DNA of 64,000 nucleotides from Rhodanobacteraceae bacterium (GCA_027019085.1 JALUXG010000015.1:1-64000); one strand, 5' to 3'; positions 49,587 through 59,726 are shown, counted from the stretch's first letter. The notes: generated from the letters alone by a model not told the origin. Numbers and translations: made by a program.

Positions 49587-50804
49587 ATGAGCCAGTTCCG
49601 CTATCGCGCAATCAGCGCCTCCGGTGAGGTGCTGCAGGGGCAGATCGAGGCTGCCAGCGTGGAGGATGCGATCTCGCGGCTGCAGGACCAGGGTCACACG
49701 CCGCTGGAAGCCTTGCCGACCGACGCCGCGGGGGGATCCTCGCTGTTCGCCTCGCTGCTGCGGCGCACGCCGTTCAGCGGCGACCAGCTGGCGCAGTTCA
49801 CCCACCAGCTGGCCACCCTGTTGGGTGCCGGCCAGCCGCTGGACCGCGCGCTGGGTATCCTCATGGACCTGCCCGAGGGCGAAAAGGAAAAAAAGCGCAT
49901 CGAACGGATCCGCGAACGGGTGCGCGGTGGCAGTACGCTTTCCCGGGCCATGGACGAGGAGCACGACGCATTCCCGCGCCTGTACGTGAGCCTGGTACGT
50001 GCGGGGGAAGCGGGCGGTGCGCTCGATACCACGCTGCGGCGGCTGGCCGACTATCTCGAACGTGCGCAGGCACTGCGTTCCAGCGTGATCAATGCGCTGA
50101 TCTACCCGGCATTCCTGATGATCGGCGTGCTCGGTTCGCTGCTGCTGCTGCTGACCTACGTGGTGCCGCAGTTCGTACCGGTGTTCAATGACATGAACGT
50201 GCCCGTGCCGCTGATCACGCGCGTGGTGCTGGGCATGGGCACGGTGTTGCAGGATGGCTGGTGGCTGATCGTGCTGTTGCTGGTGGGCGGCTACATGGCG
50301 CTGCGCCTGCGCCTGCGCGATGCCGACGCGCTGCGCGCGTTCGACCGCTGGCGGCTGCGGGTGAAGGTCTTCGGCCCGCTGTCGCTGAAGATAGAGACGG
50401 CGCGCATCGCGCGCACCCTGGGCACGCTGCTGAAGAATGGCGTGCCGATGCTCGGCGCACTCGGCATCACTCGCCAGGTGACGCGCAATGCGGCACTGGA
50501 GGCGGCGTTGCAGCAGGCTGCCGGGCAGGTCAAGAGCGGTGCCGGTCTGGCATCGGCGCTGGCCGAGTCCGGTCTGTTCCCGCGCCTGGCGCTGCAGATG
50601 GTGCAGGTGGGCGAAGAGGCCGGCGCCGTCGACGACATGCTGCTGAAAGTGGCGGACACCTTCGACATCGAGGCCAGGCGTGCCATCGACCGGCTGCTGG
50701 CGGCGCTGGTGCCGACCCTGACCATCGTGATGACGGTGCTGGTCGCGTTCATCATGGCGGCCATCCTGATGCCGCTGCTGAACCTGACCAGCAACATCGG
50801 CTGA
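49587..50804 (+). CDS. gspF: Type II secretion inner membrane protein GspF
   Basis: A 405-residue platform protein with two repeated GspF domains, each starting FTHQLATLLGAGQPLDRALGIL or IARTLGTLLKNGVPMLGALGI, and three membrane segments. FPRLYVSLVRAGEAGGALD and FPRLALQMVQVGEEAGAVDDML are the paired hallmarks. It is 213 bases from gspE, a gap filled by the REP pair. Function: connects the GspE motor to the growing pseudopilus. Confidence 0.93.
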   Translation: MSQFRYRAISASGEVLQGQIEAASVEDAISRLQDQGHTPLEALPTDAAGGSSLFASLLRRTPFSGDQLAQFTHQLATLLGAGQPLDRALGILMDLPEGEKEKKRIERIRERVRGGSTLSRAMDEEHDAFPRLYVSLVRAGEAGGALDTTLRRLADYLERAQALRSSVINALIYPAFLMIGVLGSLLLLLTYVVPQFVPVFNDMNVPVPLITRVVLGMGTVLQDGWWLIVLLLVGGYMALRLRLRDADALRAFDRWRLRVKVFGPLSLKIETARIARTLGTLLKNGVPMLGALGITRQVTRNAALEAALQQAAGQVKSGAGLASALAESGLFPRLALQMVQVGEEAGAVDDMLLKVADTFDIEARRAIDRLLAALVPTLTIVMTVLVAFIMAAILMPLLNLTSNIG

Positions 50805-50831
50805 TAGTGATTCAAAAGAGGACTTCCATCC

Positions 50832-51293
50832 ATGCTCACGTCCGTTTCTACCACCCCCAGAATTCACCGCATCCAACGGTCCGGAACCCGGCATGCATCC
50901 GGCTTTACCCTGCTGGAGATGCTGGCCGTGATTGTGCTGATCGGCATCATCGGCTCGATCGTGGTGGGCGTGGTGGTGCACAACCTCAACCGCGGCAAGT
51001 ACAAGGCCGGCAAGGTGCAGCTAGACACCATCAGTGCCGCCATCGGCCAGTACACCATGGACAACGGATCCCCGCCTCCCGACCTCAGGGCGCTGGTCAG
51101 CCAGCCGTCCGGGGCGTCGGACTGGCTCGGTCCCTACCTCAAGCCCAGCCAGCTCAAGGATCCGTGGGGCCATGCGTTCGGCTACAGGGTGCCGGGTGAT
51201 AATGGCAGCAGCTACACCCTGATCTTCTACGGCGAAGACGGCCGGCCCGGCGGTGACAAGCTGGACAAGGACGTGAGCTTCGAGGGGCAGTAG
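50832..51293 (+). CDS. gspG: Major pseudopilin GspG
   Basis: A 153-residue prepilin-type protein. The leader is long (about 23 residues) and ends HASG before FTLLEMLAVIVLIGIIGSIV, with Glu5 present. PDLRALVSQPSGASDWLGPYLK and DPWGHAFGY are standard GspG features, including the calcium-binding region near the C-terminus. It forms the main shaft of the pseudopilus after cleavage by the prepilin peptidase, which is not in this window. Confidence 0.93.
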   Translation: MLTSVSTTPRIHRIQRSGTRHASGFTLLEMLAVIVLIGIIGSIVVGVVVHNLNRGKYKAGKVQLDTISAAIGQYTMDNGSPPPDLRALVSQPSGASDWLGPYLKPSQLKDPWGHAFGYRVPGDNGSSYTLIFYGEDGRPGGDKLDKDVSFEGQ

Positions 51294-51297
51294 GCCC

Positions 51298-51807
51298 GTG
51301 CCGCGGCGCATGCAGCCAGGCCGGGTCTGCGCGGTGGCAACAAGGGCACCGCTGCGCCGTCGTTCGGCAGCCTTCACGCTGCTGGAGATGCTGGTGGTGA
51401 TCGTGCTGATCGGCATCGCTGCCACGGCGGCGACGGTGGCGGTCACGCGGGGTCTGCAATCGGCACGCATCCGCGCGGCCAGCGCGGACCTGGCCGCGGC
51501 CCTGCGCTATACCCGTGTGCAGGCGATCGTGCATGGCACGTCCGAAACCCTCACGGTGGACGTGGCGGCGCATCGCTACCGTGCGCCGGGCCGGCCTGCG
51601 GTCACCCTGCCGGCCGGGGTCGACCTGGCCATGACCAGCGCCGTGGCCGACCGTATCGATACGCACCGCGGTCGCATCCGTTTCTTCCCCGACGGCAGTT
51701 CCACCGGCGGGCGGGTCACGCTCAGTCACGGTCAGCGTGAATGGCACGTCAACGTCGCCTGGCTGACCGGCAGCGTGAGCGTGGTGCAGACGCGGGCGGG
51801 AGGCTAG
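51298..51807 (+). CDS. gspH: Minor pseudopilin GspH
   Basis: A 169-residue minor pseudopilin from a GTG start. The processing site reads RRSAA before FTLLEMLVVIVLIG, so the residue before the cleavage point is Ala rather than the usual Gly. Glu5 is present. The C-terminal beta domain (FFPDGSSTGGRVTL) is the GspH/FimT fold. It begins four bases after gspG ends. A start at 51310 is also possible. Confidence 0.88.
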   Translation: MPRRMQPGRVCAVATRAPLRRRSAAFTLLEMLVVIVLIGIAATAATVAVTRGLQSARIRAASADLAAALRYTRVQAIVHGTSETLTVDVAAHRYRAPGRPAVTLPAGVDLAMTSAVADRIDTHRGRIRFFPDGSSTGGRVTLSHGQREWHVNVAWLTGSVSVVQTRAGG

Positions 51808-51808
51808 C

Positions 51809-52222
51809 GTGCGCGGCGACCAGCGCGGGTTCACCCTGCTGGAGGTGCTGGCGGCCATCGTGCTGCTGGCGCTGGCCTTCGCCGCCCTGCTGGGCACCCT
51901 GGGGCGTTCCACCCGGCTGGCCGTCGACGCCGATGCACACACCCGTGCCGCCCTGTGCGCGCAATCGGCACTGGACGGTGCATTCGTGCTCACGCCGGTG
52001 GCGCCGGGCATGCGTCAGGGCCGCTGCGATGCACGCTTTCGCTGGCGGCTGGAAGTACGCCGCTGGAAGCCGCCCGGTCCCGATCCGGCACCGCCGGACC
52101 TGGATCTGTACCAACTGGACCTCACGGTGTCATGGGGGCGCGTGCCGCATGTGCATCGTGCCGAGTTTCGTACCCTGCGCGCGCAGATGCGCAGTGGCGA
52201 TGGCATGGGGCAGGGCGGATGA
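51809..52222 (+). CDS. gspI: Minor pseudopilin GspI
   Basis: A 137-residue minor pseudopilin from a GTG start one base after gspH. The short leader MRGDQRG precedes FTLLEVLAAIVLLALAFAAL with Glu5. The C-terminal half contains paired Cys. In the family GspI forms the pseudopilus tip with J and K. The stop overlaps the gspJ start (ATGA). Confidence 0.85.
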   Translation: MRGDQRGFTLLEVLAAIVLLALAFAALLGTLGRSTRLAVDADAHTRAALCAQSALDGAFVLTPVAPGMRQGRCDARFRWRLEVRRWKPPGPDPAPPDLDLYQLDLTVSWGRVPHVHRAEFRTLRAQMRSGDGMGQGG

Positions 52223-52899
52223 AGCGCAAATCCCGCATGCACGGTTTCACCCTGCTGGAAGTGCTGGCGGCGCTGGTGTTGCTGTCGCTGCTGATGCTGG
52301 CGGTATGGTCGGGCATTCGCACCGTGCAGCGCAGCCTGCGTGACGGTCAGGCGTTCGTGGCCCGCACCGATGCCCTGCGTGCCGCCCAGGATTTCCTGCG
52401 GCGGGAGCTGGCACAGGCCACGCCGCAAGCCTGGACGGTCGATGAGCACCAGACACCGGTGGTGTTCCGCGGCAGCGCAAGCGAGGTTCAATTCGTGTCC
52501 CCGCTGCCCGGCTACCTGGGGCGCCTCGGTCCGCAACTGCAGCGCGTGCGGCTGGTGCCCGACGGCACGGGCGGGGGCTACCGGCTGGAGGTCGCGTTCG
52601 CGCAGTTGCCGGTGGACGGATCGCCGCCGAAGGCCCTGGGCACGCCACAGGTCCTGTTGCGCGGCATTCGCGAGGGGCACTTCAGTTACGACGGGCTGGA
52701 TGCGCGCCGCCAGCCGACCGGCTGGAGCGAGTCCTGGACGCTGACCGACCACCTGCCGGCCGTGGTCCGCCTGCAACTGCGGATGCGCCACGGCGACTGG
52801 CTGCAACTGGTGATGCCGATCCGCGTGGACGCCGTGGCCGTGCCGGGCGGGGCAATGGCGGCGAGCCACCTCATGCGCCCGCTGGGAGCCGGACAATGA
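52219..52899 (+). CDS. gspJ: Minor pseudopilin GspJ
   Basis: A 226-residue minor pseudopilin. MKRKSRMHG precedes FTLLEVLAALVLLSLLMLAVW. The domain has AAQDFLRRELAQATP and FRGSASEVQFVSPLPGYLG, typical of GspJ. The start overlaps the gspI stop, and its own stop overlaps the gspK start, so I, J and K are translationally coupled. Confidence 0.9.
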   Translation: MKRKSRMHGFTLLEVLAALVLLSLLMLAVWSGIRTVQRSLRDGQAFVARTDALRAAQDFLRRELAQATPQAWTVDEHQTPVVFRGSASEVQFVSPLPGYLGRLGPQLQRVRLVPDGTGGGYRLEVAFAQLPVDGSPPKALGTPQVLLRGIREGHFSYDGLDARRQPTGWSESWTLTDHLPAVVRLQLRMRHGDWLQLVMPIRVDAVAVPGGAMAASHLMRPLGAGQ

Positions 52900-53834
52900 G
52901 GCGCCACCAGCAGGGCGTTGCGTTGCTGATGGTGCTCTGGGCCACGGCGCTGCTGGGCATCATGCTGGCGGCCTTTGCCGTGAGCATGCGCACTGAGGGT
53001 CTGCAGGCGCGCTACCAGTTCGACCAGGTGCGCGCGCGCTATGCCGCCGAGGCCGGCCTGGCGCGCGCGGTATACGGGCTGACCGAGCGCGACATGCGGC
53101 GGCGCTGGGTGGATGACGGGCGCGCCTACCGTTTCGACTTTGACCGCGCGCGGGTGACGGTGCGTCTGTACAACGAAAGCGGCAAGGTCGATCTCAATAC
53201 CGCCGCACCGCCGGTGCTGACCGGGCTGTTCCGTGCTGCGGGCCTGGATCCCGAGCGTGCCGAGGCGCTCAGCGAGGCGGTGCAGGACTGGCGCGACCCA
53301 GACAACGCGGCCCTGCCGAACGGCGCCGAGCGCGCGCAGTACCACGCCGCCGGGCGCGATGACGGGCCGCGCAACGGGCCGTTCCAGAGCATCGAGGAAC
53401 TGCAACGGGTGCTGGGCATGACCCCGGCCCTGTATGCGCGGGTGGCGCCCGCGATCACGATCTGGTCCGGACGCACGCAGCCCGACCCGCTGAGCGCGCC
53501 GCAGCTGGCGCTGCAAGCCATTCCCGGCATGGACGCGCAACGCGCCGCGAACTTCGTGGGCCTGCGACAGCAGCGAACCAGTGCCTTGCAGGCCGTGCCG
53601 TTCGAGCCGGGCATGGTGGTGAGCGGCGGGCCGGGCGGGCGCAGCGACAGTGAAACCGTGCAGGTGCAGGCCCGCCTGTCGAACGGCGTGCGCGCGGCCC
53701 TGCATGCCGTGATCCGGCTTGATGGCAACGGTGCCGACCAGTGGCCCTACAGCGTGTTGCACTGGGCGTGGGCCAACCCGGGACAGCAGCAACCGGCAAG
53801 CGCCTCGCGTTCGCCTGCCGGTGCAGCGCGATGA
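52896..53834 (+). CDS. gspK: Minor pseudopilin GspK
   Basis: A 312-residue protein, the largest pseudopilin. MRRHQQG precedes VALLMVLWATALLGIML and, as normal for GspK, there is no Glu5. LYNESGKVDLNTAAPPVL and VLGMTPALYARVAPAITIW are characteristic of the helical insert domain. It caps the pseudopilus. After it the operon ends: the next gene, pyrF, is on the other strand, so gspL, gspM, gspN, gspC and gspD are not here. Confidence 0.92.
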   Translation: MRRHQQGVALLMVLWATALLGIMLAAFAVSMRTEGLQARYQFDQVRARYAAEAGLARAVYGLTERDMRRRWVDDGRAYRFDFDRARVTVRLYNESGKVDLNTAAPPVLTGLFRAAGLDPERAEALSEAVQDWRDPDNAALPNGAERAQYHAAGRDDGPRNGPFQSIEELQRVLGMTPALYARVAPAITIWSGRTQPDPLSAPQLALQAIPGMDAQRAANFVGLRQQRTSALQAVPFEPGMVVSGGPGGRSDSETVQVQARLSNGVRAALHAVIRLDGNGADQWPYSVLHWAWANPGQQQPASASRSPAGAAR

Positions 53835-53853
53835 ACGCGATTCATTGGGGATG

Positions 53854-54669
53854 TCAGTCGCGGAGGCGGCGGATCTCGTCGCGCAACTGGCGCGCCGCCG
53901 TGCGTGCGGCCTGCGCGTAGTCGGCTCCGCTGCCGGCATAGAGGATGGCGCGCGAGGAACTGATCATCAGTCCCGCACCGTGTGCATCCATGCCTTCGCG
54001 CAGCACGGCCTGGAGATCGCCGCCCTGCGCGCCGATGCCCGGTACCAGCAGCGGCAGGTCACCGACCCGTGCCCGCACCTGTCCCAGTTCCCCGGGAAAG
54101 GTCGCGCCGGTGACCAGGGCGCAGTTGCCGTGTTCGTTCCAGTCCTGCGCAATGGCACGTGCCACGCGCAGGTACAGCGGTTCGCCCCCGCAGTCCAGAT
54201 TCTGGAAATCGGCCCCGCCGGGATTGGAGGTGCGGCACAGCACGATCACGCCCTTGTCGGCGCGGTCCAGAAACGGCTGCACCGCGTCGCGGCCCAGGTA
54301 GGGATTGAGCGTGACGGCGTCGGCACGGTAGCGGTCGAAGGCCTCGCTGGCATAACGCTGCGCAGTCGAGCCGATATCTCCGCGCTTGGCGTCGAGAATC
54401 ACCGGCACGCCCGGGTGCGCATCGTGGATGTGCGCGATCAGCCGTTCCAGCGCGTCTTCCGCACGCAGCGCGGCAAAGTGCGCGATCTGTGGCTTGAATG
54501 CGCACACCAGGTCGGCGGTGGCGTCGACGATGGCGCGGCAGAAGGCGAACAGCGCGTCCGGGTCGTCGCGCACCGCGGCGGGGAAGCGGGACGGGTCGGG
54601 GTCCAGGCCAACGCAGACCATGGTGTCGGCGTCGTTCCAGCGCGTCTTCAGGGCTTGCATGAAGTTCAT
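53854..54669 (-). CDS. pyrF: Orotidine-5'-phosphate decarboxylase, long form
   Basis: The last step of UMP synthesis, decarboxylating OMP. The 271-residue protein is the longer PyrF group 2 type. [13 protein letters not shown] starts the barrel, and the active-site Lys and Asp are in [28 protein letters not shown] is the phosphate-binding loop and SSRAILYA the C-terminal one. An alternative start lies two codons earlier. It is convergent with gspK. Confidence 0.92.
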   Translation of the reverse strand: MNFMQALKTRWNDADTMVCVGLDPDPSRFPAAVRDDPDALFAFCRAIVDATADLVCAFKPQIAHFAALRAEDALERLIAHIHDAHPGVPVILDAKRGDIGSTAQRYASEAFDRYRADAVTLNPYLGRDAVQPFLDRADKGVIVLCRTSNPGGADFQNLDCGGEPLYLRVARAIAQDWNEHGNCALVTGATFPGELGQVRARVGDLPLLVPGIGAQGGDLQAVLREGMDAHGAGLMISSSRAILYAGSGADYAQAARTAARQLRDEIRRLRD

Positions 54670-54814
54670 CGTCATTCCCGTTCCGCTCCCATCGCCATGT
54701 GGGCACCCGCCTTGCGTCATCCTCGGCGAAAGCGGACATCCCATGCCGGAACTCGGCACGCGGGCAAGGATACCGACTCCCGACGTGTGCCGATATGACC
54801 ACCATGCAGCTTTT

Positions 54815-54961
54815 CCCGAATCCCGAATCCCGAATCCCGAATCCCGAATCCCGAATCCCGAATCCCGAATCCCGAATCCCGAATCCCGAATCCCGAATCC
54901 CGAATCCCGAATCCCGAATCCCGAATCCCGAATCCCGAGTCCCGAGTCCCGAGTCCCGAGT
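54815..54961. repeat. Heptanucleotide microsatellite, 21 units
   Basis: Seventeen perfect CCCGAAT units (54815-54933) are followed directly by four CCCGAGT units (54934-54961). It fills half of the 306-base gap between pyrF and the ettA stop; the other part (54670-54814) shows nothing I can name. The sharp switch between two unit types suggests expansion from two seeds. Both strands are open in all frames by chance of the repeat, but no gene is implied. Confidence 0.97.
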
Positions 54962-54975
54962 CCCGGCTCTCCCCC

Positions 54976-56637
54976 TCACACCAACTTCTTGTACCGCATG
55001 CGATGTGGACGCGCGGCTTCCTCGCCCAGGCGGCGCTTCTTGTCGGCCTCGTACTCGCCGTAGTTGCCGGGGAAGAACTCCACGTGCGAGTCGCCCTCGA
55101 AGGCGATGATGTGTGTGGCGATGCGGTCCAGGAACCAGCGGTCATGGCTGATCACCAGGGCGCAGCCGGGGAACTCCAGCAGCGCGTCTTCCAGCGCGCG
55201 CAGGGTTTCCACGTCCAGGTCGTTGGACGGCTCGTCGAGCAGCAGCACGTTGCCGCCCTGCAGCAGGGTCTTGGCCATGTGCAGGCGGCCGCGTTCGCCG
55301 CCGGACAGGGTGCCGACGAGTTTCTGCTGGTCGGTGCCCTTGAAGTTGAAGCGGCCGATGTAGGCGCGCGACTGGATCTCGAAGTTGCCGATGGTGATGA
55401 TGTCCGAGCCACCGGACACTTCCTGCCATACGTTGTTCTTGCCCTCCAGTGCGCCGCGCGACTGGTCCACGTAGGCCAGTTTCACGGTATGACCGATCCT
55501 GATCTCGCCCTGGTCCGGCTGCTCGGCGCCGGTGATCATCTTGAACAGGGTCGACTTGCCGGCGCCGTTGGGGCCGATCACGCCGACGATGGCACCCGGC
55601 GGGATCTTGAACGACAGGTCGTCGATCAACACCCGGTCGCCGAACGCCTTGCTCACGTTCCTGAACTCGATCACCTCATTGCCCAGACGCTCGCCCGGCG
55701 GAATGAAGATCTCGTTGGTCTCGTTGCGGCGCTGGTAGTCGACCGCATTCAGCTCCTCGAAGCGGTTCAGGCGCGCCTTGCCCTTGGACTGGCGGCCCTT
55801 CTTGGCCGAACGCACCCACTCCAGTTCACGTTTGATAGCCTTCTGGCGGGCCTTTTCCTGCGCCGCTTCCTGGGACAGGCGCTCGTCCTTCTGCTCCAGC
55901 CAGGACGTGTAGTTGCCCTTCCACGGGATGCCGCGGCCGCGATCGAGTTCAAGGATCCACTCGGCGGCGTTGTCGAGGAAGTAGCGGTCATGGGTGACGG
56001 CCACCACGGTACCCGGAAAGTCGGCCAGGAACTGTTCCAGCCAGTCCACCGACTCGGCGTCCAGGTGGTTGGTGGGCTCGTCCAGCAGCAGCATGTCCGG
56101 CTTGGACAGCAGCAGGCGGCACAGCGCCACGCGGCGCTTCTCGCCGCCTGACAACGGGCCGACCTTGGCGTCCCAGGGCGGGATGCGCAGCGCATCGGCG
56201 GCCACTTCGAGCTGGCGTTCCAGGGCATGTGCGTCGTTGGCGGCCAGCAGGTTCTCCAGGCGCTCCTGCTCCTTGGCCAGCGCATCGAAGTCGGCGCCTT
56301 CCTCGGCATAGGCGGCATACACCTCGTCCAGGCGCGCCTGCGCGGCCAGGATCTCGCCCACGCCTTCCTCGACCACCTCGCGCACCGTCTTGTCCGGGTC
56401 CAGCTCCGGCTCCTGCGCCAGATAGCCGACCTTGATGTCCGGCGCCGGGCGCGCTTCGCCCTGGAACTCGGTATCGACGCCCGCCATGATGCGCAACACC
56501 GTGGACTTGCCCGCGCCGTTCAGGCCCAGCAGGCCGATCTTGGCACCGGGGAAGAAGCTCAGCGAGATGTCCTTGATGATCTGCCGTTGCGGGGGGACGA
56601 TCTTGCTGACCCCGTTCATGGTGTAGATGTACTGCAT
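54976..56637 (-). CDS. ettA: Energy-dependent translational throttle protein EttA (ABC-F)
   Basis: A 553-residue twin-ATPase that gates the first peptide bond on ribosomes according to the ADP:ATP ratio. The start MQYIYTMNGVSKIVPPQRQIIKDISLSFFPGAKIG is typical of EttA, as are GLNGAGKSTVLRIMAG, LSGGEKRRVALCRLLL, the linker WVRSAKKGRQSKGKARLNRFE (P-site tRNA interaction motif), and the second half GPNGAGKSTLFKM and LSGGERGRLHMAKTL. The start has GGAG close upstream. This is a second ABC-F gene besides uup. Confidence 0.95.
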   Translation of the reverse strand: MQYIYTMNGVSKIVPPQRQIIKDISLSFFPGAKIGLLGLNGAGKSTVLRIMAGVDTEFQGEARPAPDIKVGYLAQEPELDPDKTVREVVEEGVGEILAAQARLDEVYAAYAEEGADFDALAKEQERLENLLAANDAHALERQLEVAADALRIPPWDAKVGPLSGGEKRRVALCRLLLSKPDMLLLDEPTNHLDAESVDWLEQFLADFPGTVVAVTHDRYFLDNAAEWILELDRGRGIPWKGNYTSWLEQKDERLSQEAAQEKARQKAIKRELEWVRSAKKGRQSKGKARLNRFEELNAVDYQRRNETNEIFIPPGERLGNEVIEFRNVSKAFGDRVLIDDLSFKIPPGAIVGVIGPNGAGKSTLFKMITGAEQPDQGEIRIGHTVKLAYVDQSRGALEGKNNVWQEVSGGSDIITIGNFEIQSRAYIGRFNFKGTDQQKLVGTLSGGERGRLHMAKTLLQGGNVLLLDEPSNDLDVETLRALEDALLEFPGCALVISHDRWFLDRIATHIIAFEGDSHVEFFPGNYGEYEADKKRRLGEEAARPHRMRYKKLV

Positions 56638-56668
56638 AAAGGCTCCGTCGGATGCGTGGGCCGCACGA

Positions 56669-56682
56669 ATGCGCCGGCGCAT
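56669..56682. other. 14-bp palindrome upstream of ettA
   Basis: ATGCGCCGGCGCAT is perfectly self-complementary. It lies 32 bases upstream of the ettA start. The 250-base region from here to the DUF817 gene shows no other clear signal. Confidence 0.3.
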
Positions 56683-56890
56683 GCCGGTGCGGGCAAGGGA
56701 ATGTAGACCGCCCATTATCCCCGAACCTGCGATCCGGCGCTATGTCGTGTGCCCGTGAATGGCCATGTTTGCGAACCGGATTCGCCCGCCCCGCGGGGGA
56801 TGCTTGAAGCCCTATCCCGCAACGGTATGACGATATGGCGTCGACAGGACTGCGTGCAGCGGGTAGGCGCGCGTTGCGACTGGACGCCCG

Positions 56891-57706
56891 TTGTTACCGC
56901 TGGGCGGAACATCGGGGGGTCTGACATGCGCACTGCATGAGCTGCTCTGGTTCGGGGTCAAGCAAGCCTGGGCCTGCCTGTTCGGGGGGCTGATGCTGGC
57001 CTTGCTGTTGCTGACATGGTGGGCATGGACGCCGGCCTGGCCCATGGCGCGGTACGACGTAGTCACATGTGGCGCGCTCGGCATCCAGGTCGTGCTCCTG
57101 CTCGCGCGACTGGAAACGCCGCGCGAAGCACTGGTGATTGTACTGTTCCATGTCACCGGCACCGTCATGGAGGTGTTCAAGACGGCCACCGGATCCTGGA
57201 TCTACCCCGGACCCTCGTTGCTGCATCTGGCGGGCGTACCGCTGTTCACCGGATTCATGTATGCCTCGGTGGGCAGCTACATGGCACGCGCCTGGCGGCT
57301 GTTCGACTTCCGGTTCGATCGTCATCCGGACTGGCGTTGCACGGCGGTGCTGGCCCTGGCGATCTATGCAAACTTCTTTACCGATCACTACGGCCTGGAT
57401 GCACGAGTGTTGTTGTTCGCGCTTGCGGCATGGCTTTTCGGACCGACCGTGGTGTATTTTCGCGTGCGCCATGGCTACCGGAAGATGCCGTTGCTGCTCG
57501 GATTCGCGTTGGTGGCGTGTTTTATCTGGCTGGCGGAAAACCTCGGCACCTGGACCCGTACCTGGGCCTATCCGGCGCAGCGTCATGCCTGGCACCCGGT
57601 GGCGCCGTCGAAGATCGGCGCCTGGTTTCTGCTCATGATCATCAGCTATGTGATGGTGTCCGCGCTGTACCGGTACTGCTTGGGGTGCCGGTCGTCGACA
57701 GGCTGA
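56891..57706 (+). CDS. DUF817 family membrane protein, doubtful start
   Basis: About 260-270 residues with seven or so membrane segments. It matches the DUF817 family: ELLWFGVKQAWACLFGGLMLALLLL, YDVVTCGALGIQVVLLLARLETPREALVIVLFHVTGTVMEVFKT, WIYPGPSLLHLAGVPLFTGFMYASVGSYMARAW and APSKIGAWFLLMIISYVMV. The function of the family is unknown. The only in-frame starts are a TTG at 56891 without a ribosome binding site, or a late ATG at 56993 that would lose conserved residues. An ATG at 56925 after a GGGGGG run has good placement, but is one base out of frame and stops after four codons. Removing one base after it would give M-R-L-H-E-L-L-W, the usual family start. Confidence 0.8.
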   Translation: MLPLGGTSGGLTCALHELLWFGVKQAWACLFGGLMLALLLLTWWAWTPAWPMARYDVVTCGALGIQVVLLLARLETPREALVIVLFHVTGTVMEVFKTATGSWIYPGPSLLHLAGVPLFTGFMYASVGSYMARAWRLFDFRFDRHPDWRCTAVLALAIYANFFTDHYGLDARVLLFALAAWLFGPTVVYFRVRHGYRKMPLLLGFALVACFIWLAENLGTWTRTWAYPAQRHAWHPVAPSKIGAWFLLMIISYVMVSALYRYCLGCRSSTG

Positions 57707-57782
57707 AGATGTTGGGTTGGAAAGGGGGGTGGGATACCATGCGCGCTTGGTACGCGATTGAACCCTGTCCCGAGGAGAATCC

Positions 57783-59036
<1,254 letters not shown>

Positions 59037-59047
59037 CGGTGCAACAA

Positions 59048-59088
59048 CGGGGCTCGGGACTCGGGACTCGGGACTCGGTAGAGCCCCG
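59048..59088 (+). repeat. Heptamer repeats inside a stem-loop after glyA
   Basis: CGGGGCTC (59048-59055) and GAGCCCCG (59081-59088) form an eight-pair stem. The loop holds CTCGGGA units, the reverse complement of the CCCGAGT heptamer found elsewhere in the window: three units and a partial one. It lies about 12 bases past the glyA stop and may act as a transcript-end structure. Confidence 0.7.
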
Positions 59089-59165
59089 ATCCCGTGCTGT
59101 TTTCATACCAGCCGCGTTTACCCGTCGGTTGCAGATGTGCCTGAATCCGCATGCGGCCAGAGCGC

Positions 59166-59198
59166 CCCGAGTCCCGAGTCCCGAGTCCCGAGTCCCGG
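59166..59198 (+). repeat. Heptamer array directly upstream of nrdR
   Basis: Four CCCGAGT units plus CCCGG end only six bases before the nrdR start codon. The place where the ribosome binding site should be is filled by repeat sequence and CTAAAA; no purine-rich site is present. Confidence 0.9.
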
Positions 59199-59204
59199 CT
59201 AAAA

Positions 59205-59726
59205 ATGCATTGCCCCTTCTGCCAGCACGAAGACACCCGCGTGATCGACTCGCGCCTGACCGAGGACGGCACCACCGTGCGTCGTCGTCGCGAGTGTCCG
59301 GCCTGCGGCGAGCGCTTCAACACCTTCGAGAACGCCGAGCTGAAACTGCCGGCGATCGTCAAGAGCGATGACCGCCGCGAGAATTTCGATGAACGCAAGC
59401 TGCGCACCGGTTTCGAGCGCGCCCTGCAGAAACGTCCGGTGGCCAGCAGCGACATCGATGAAGCGGTGCGCCTGATCATGCAGGACCTGCGCCGCAGCGG
59501 CGAGCGCGAGGTGCCCGCGCGGCAGGTCGGCGATCTGGTCATGCGCGAACTGAAGAAACTCGACCAGGTGGCCTACGTGCGATTTGCCTCCGTCTACCGC
59601 CGTTTCGAGGACGTGCATGCCTTTCGCGAGGAAATCGAAAAACTCGAACGCGACCTGCCGGAGCTGCAGGGCCTGCAGTTGCCGCTGCTGGACGGCAAGC
59701 CGGACGAACGCAAGAAGAGCTCCTGA
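59205..59726 (+). CDS. nrdR: Transcriptional repressor NrdR
   Basis: A 173-residue nucleotide-sensing repressor of ribonucleotide reductase operons. The zinc ribbon is Cys3-x2-Cys6 and Cys31-x2-Cys34, followed by the ATP-cone ([28 protein letters not shown]). The usual start has no ribosome binding site because a CCCGAGT array abuts it. An in-frame ATG at 59151 would read through the array, adding 18 residues. The stop overlaps the ribD start as TGATG, so both are coupled. No NrdR box was recognised here. Confidence 0.95.
   Translation: MHCPFCQHEDTRVIDSRLTEDGTTVRRRRECPACGERFNTFENAELKLPAIVKSDDRRENFDERKLRTGFERALQKRPVASSDIDEAVRLIMQDLRRSGEREVPARQVGDLVMRELKKLDQVAYVRFASVYRRFEDVHAFREEIEKLERDLPELQGLQLPLLDGKPDERKKSS

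Noticed and set aside
54815-54961. Regular repeat array as a possible CRISPR.
   Set aside because: Units are seven bases with no spacers and no cas genes are present.
54386-55109. Open frames through the heptamer array encode repeats such as NPESRIP.
   Set aside because: A seven-base repeat without stops is open in every frame on both strands; no ribosome binding site or conserved flank supports a protein.
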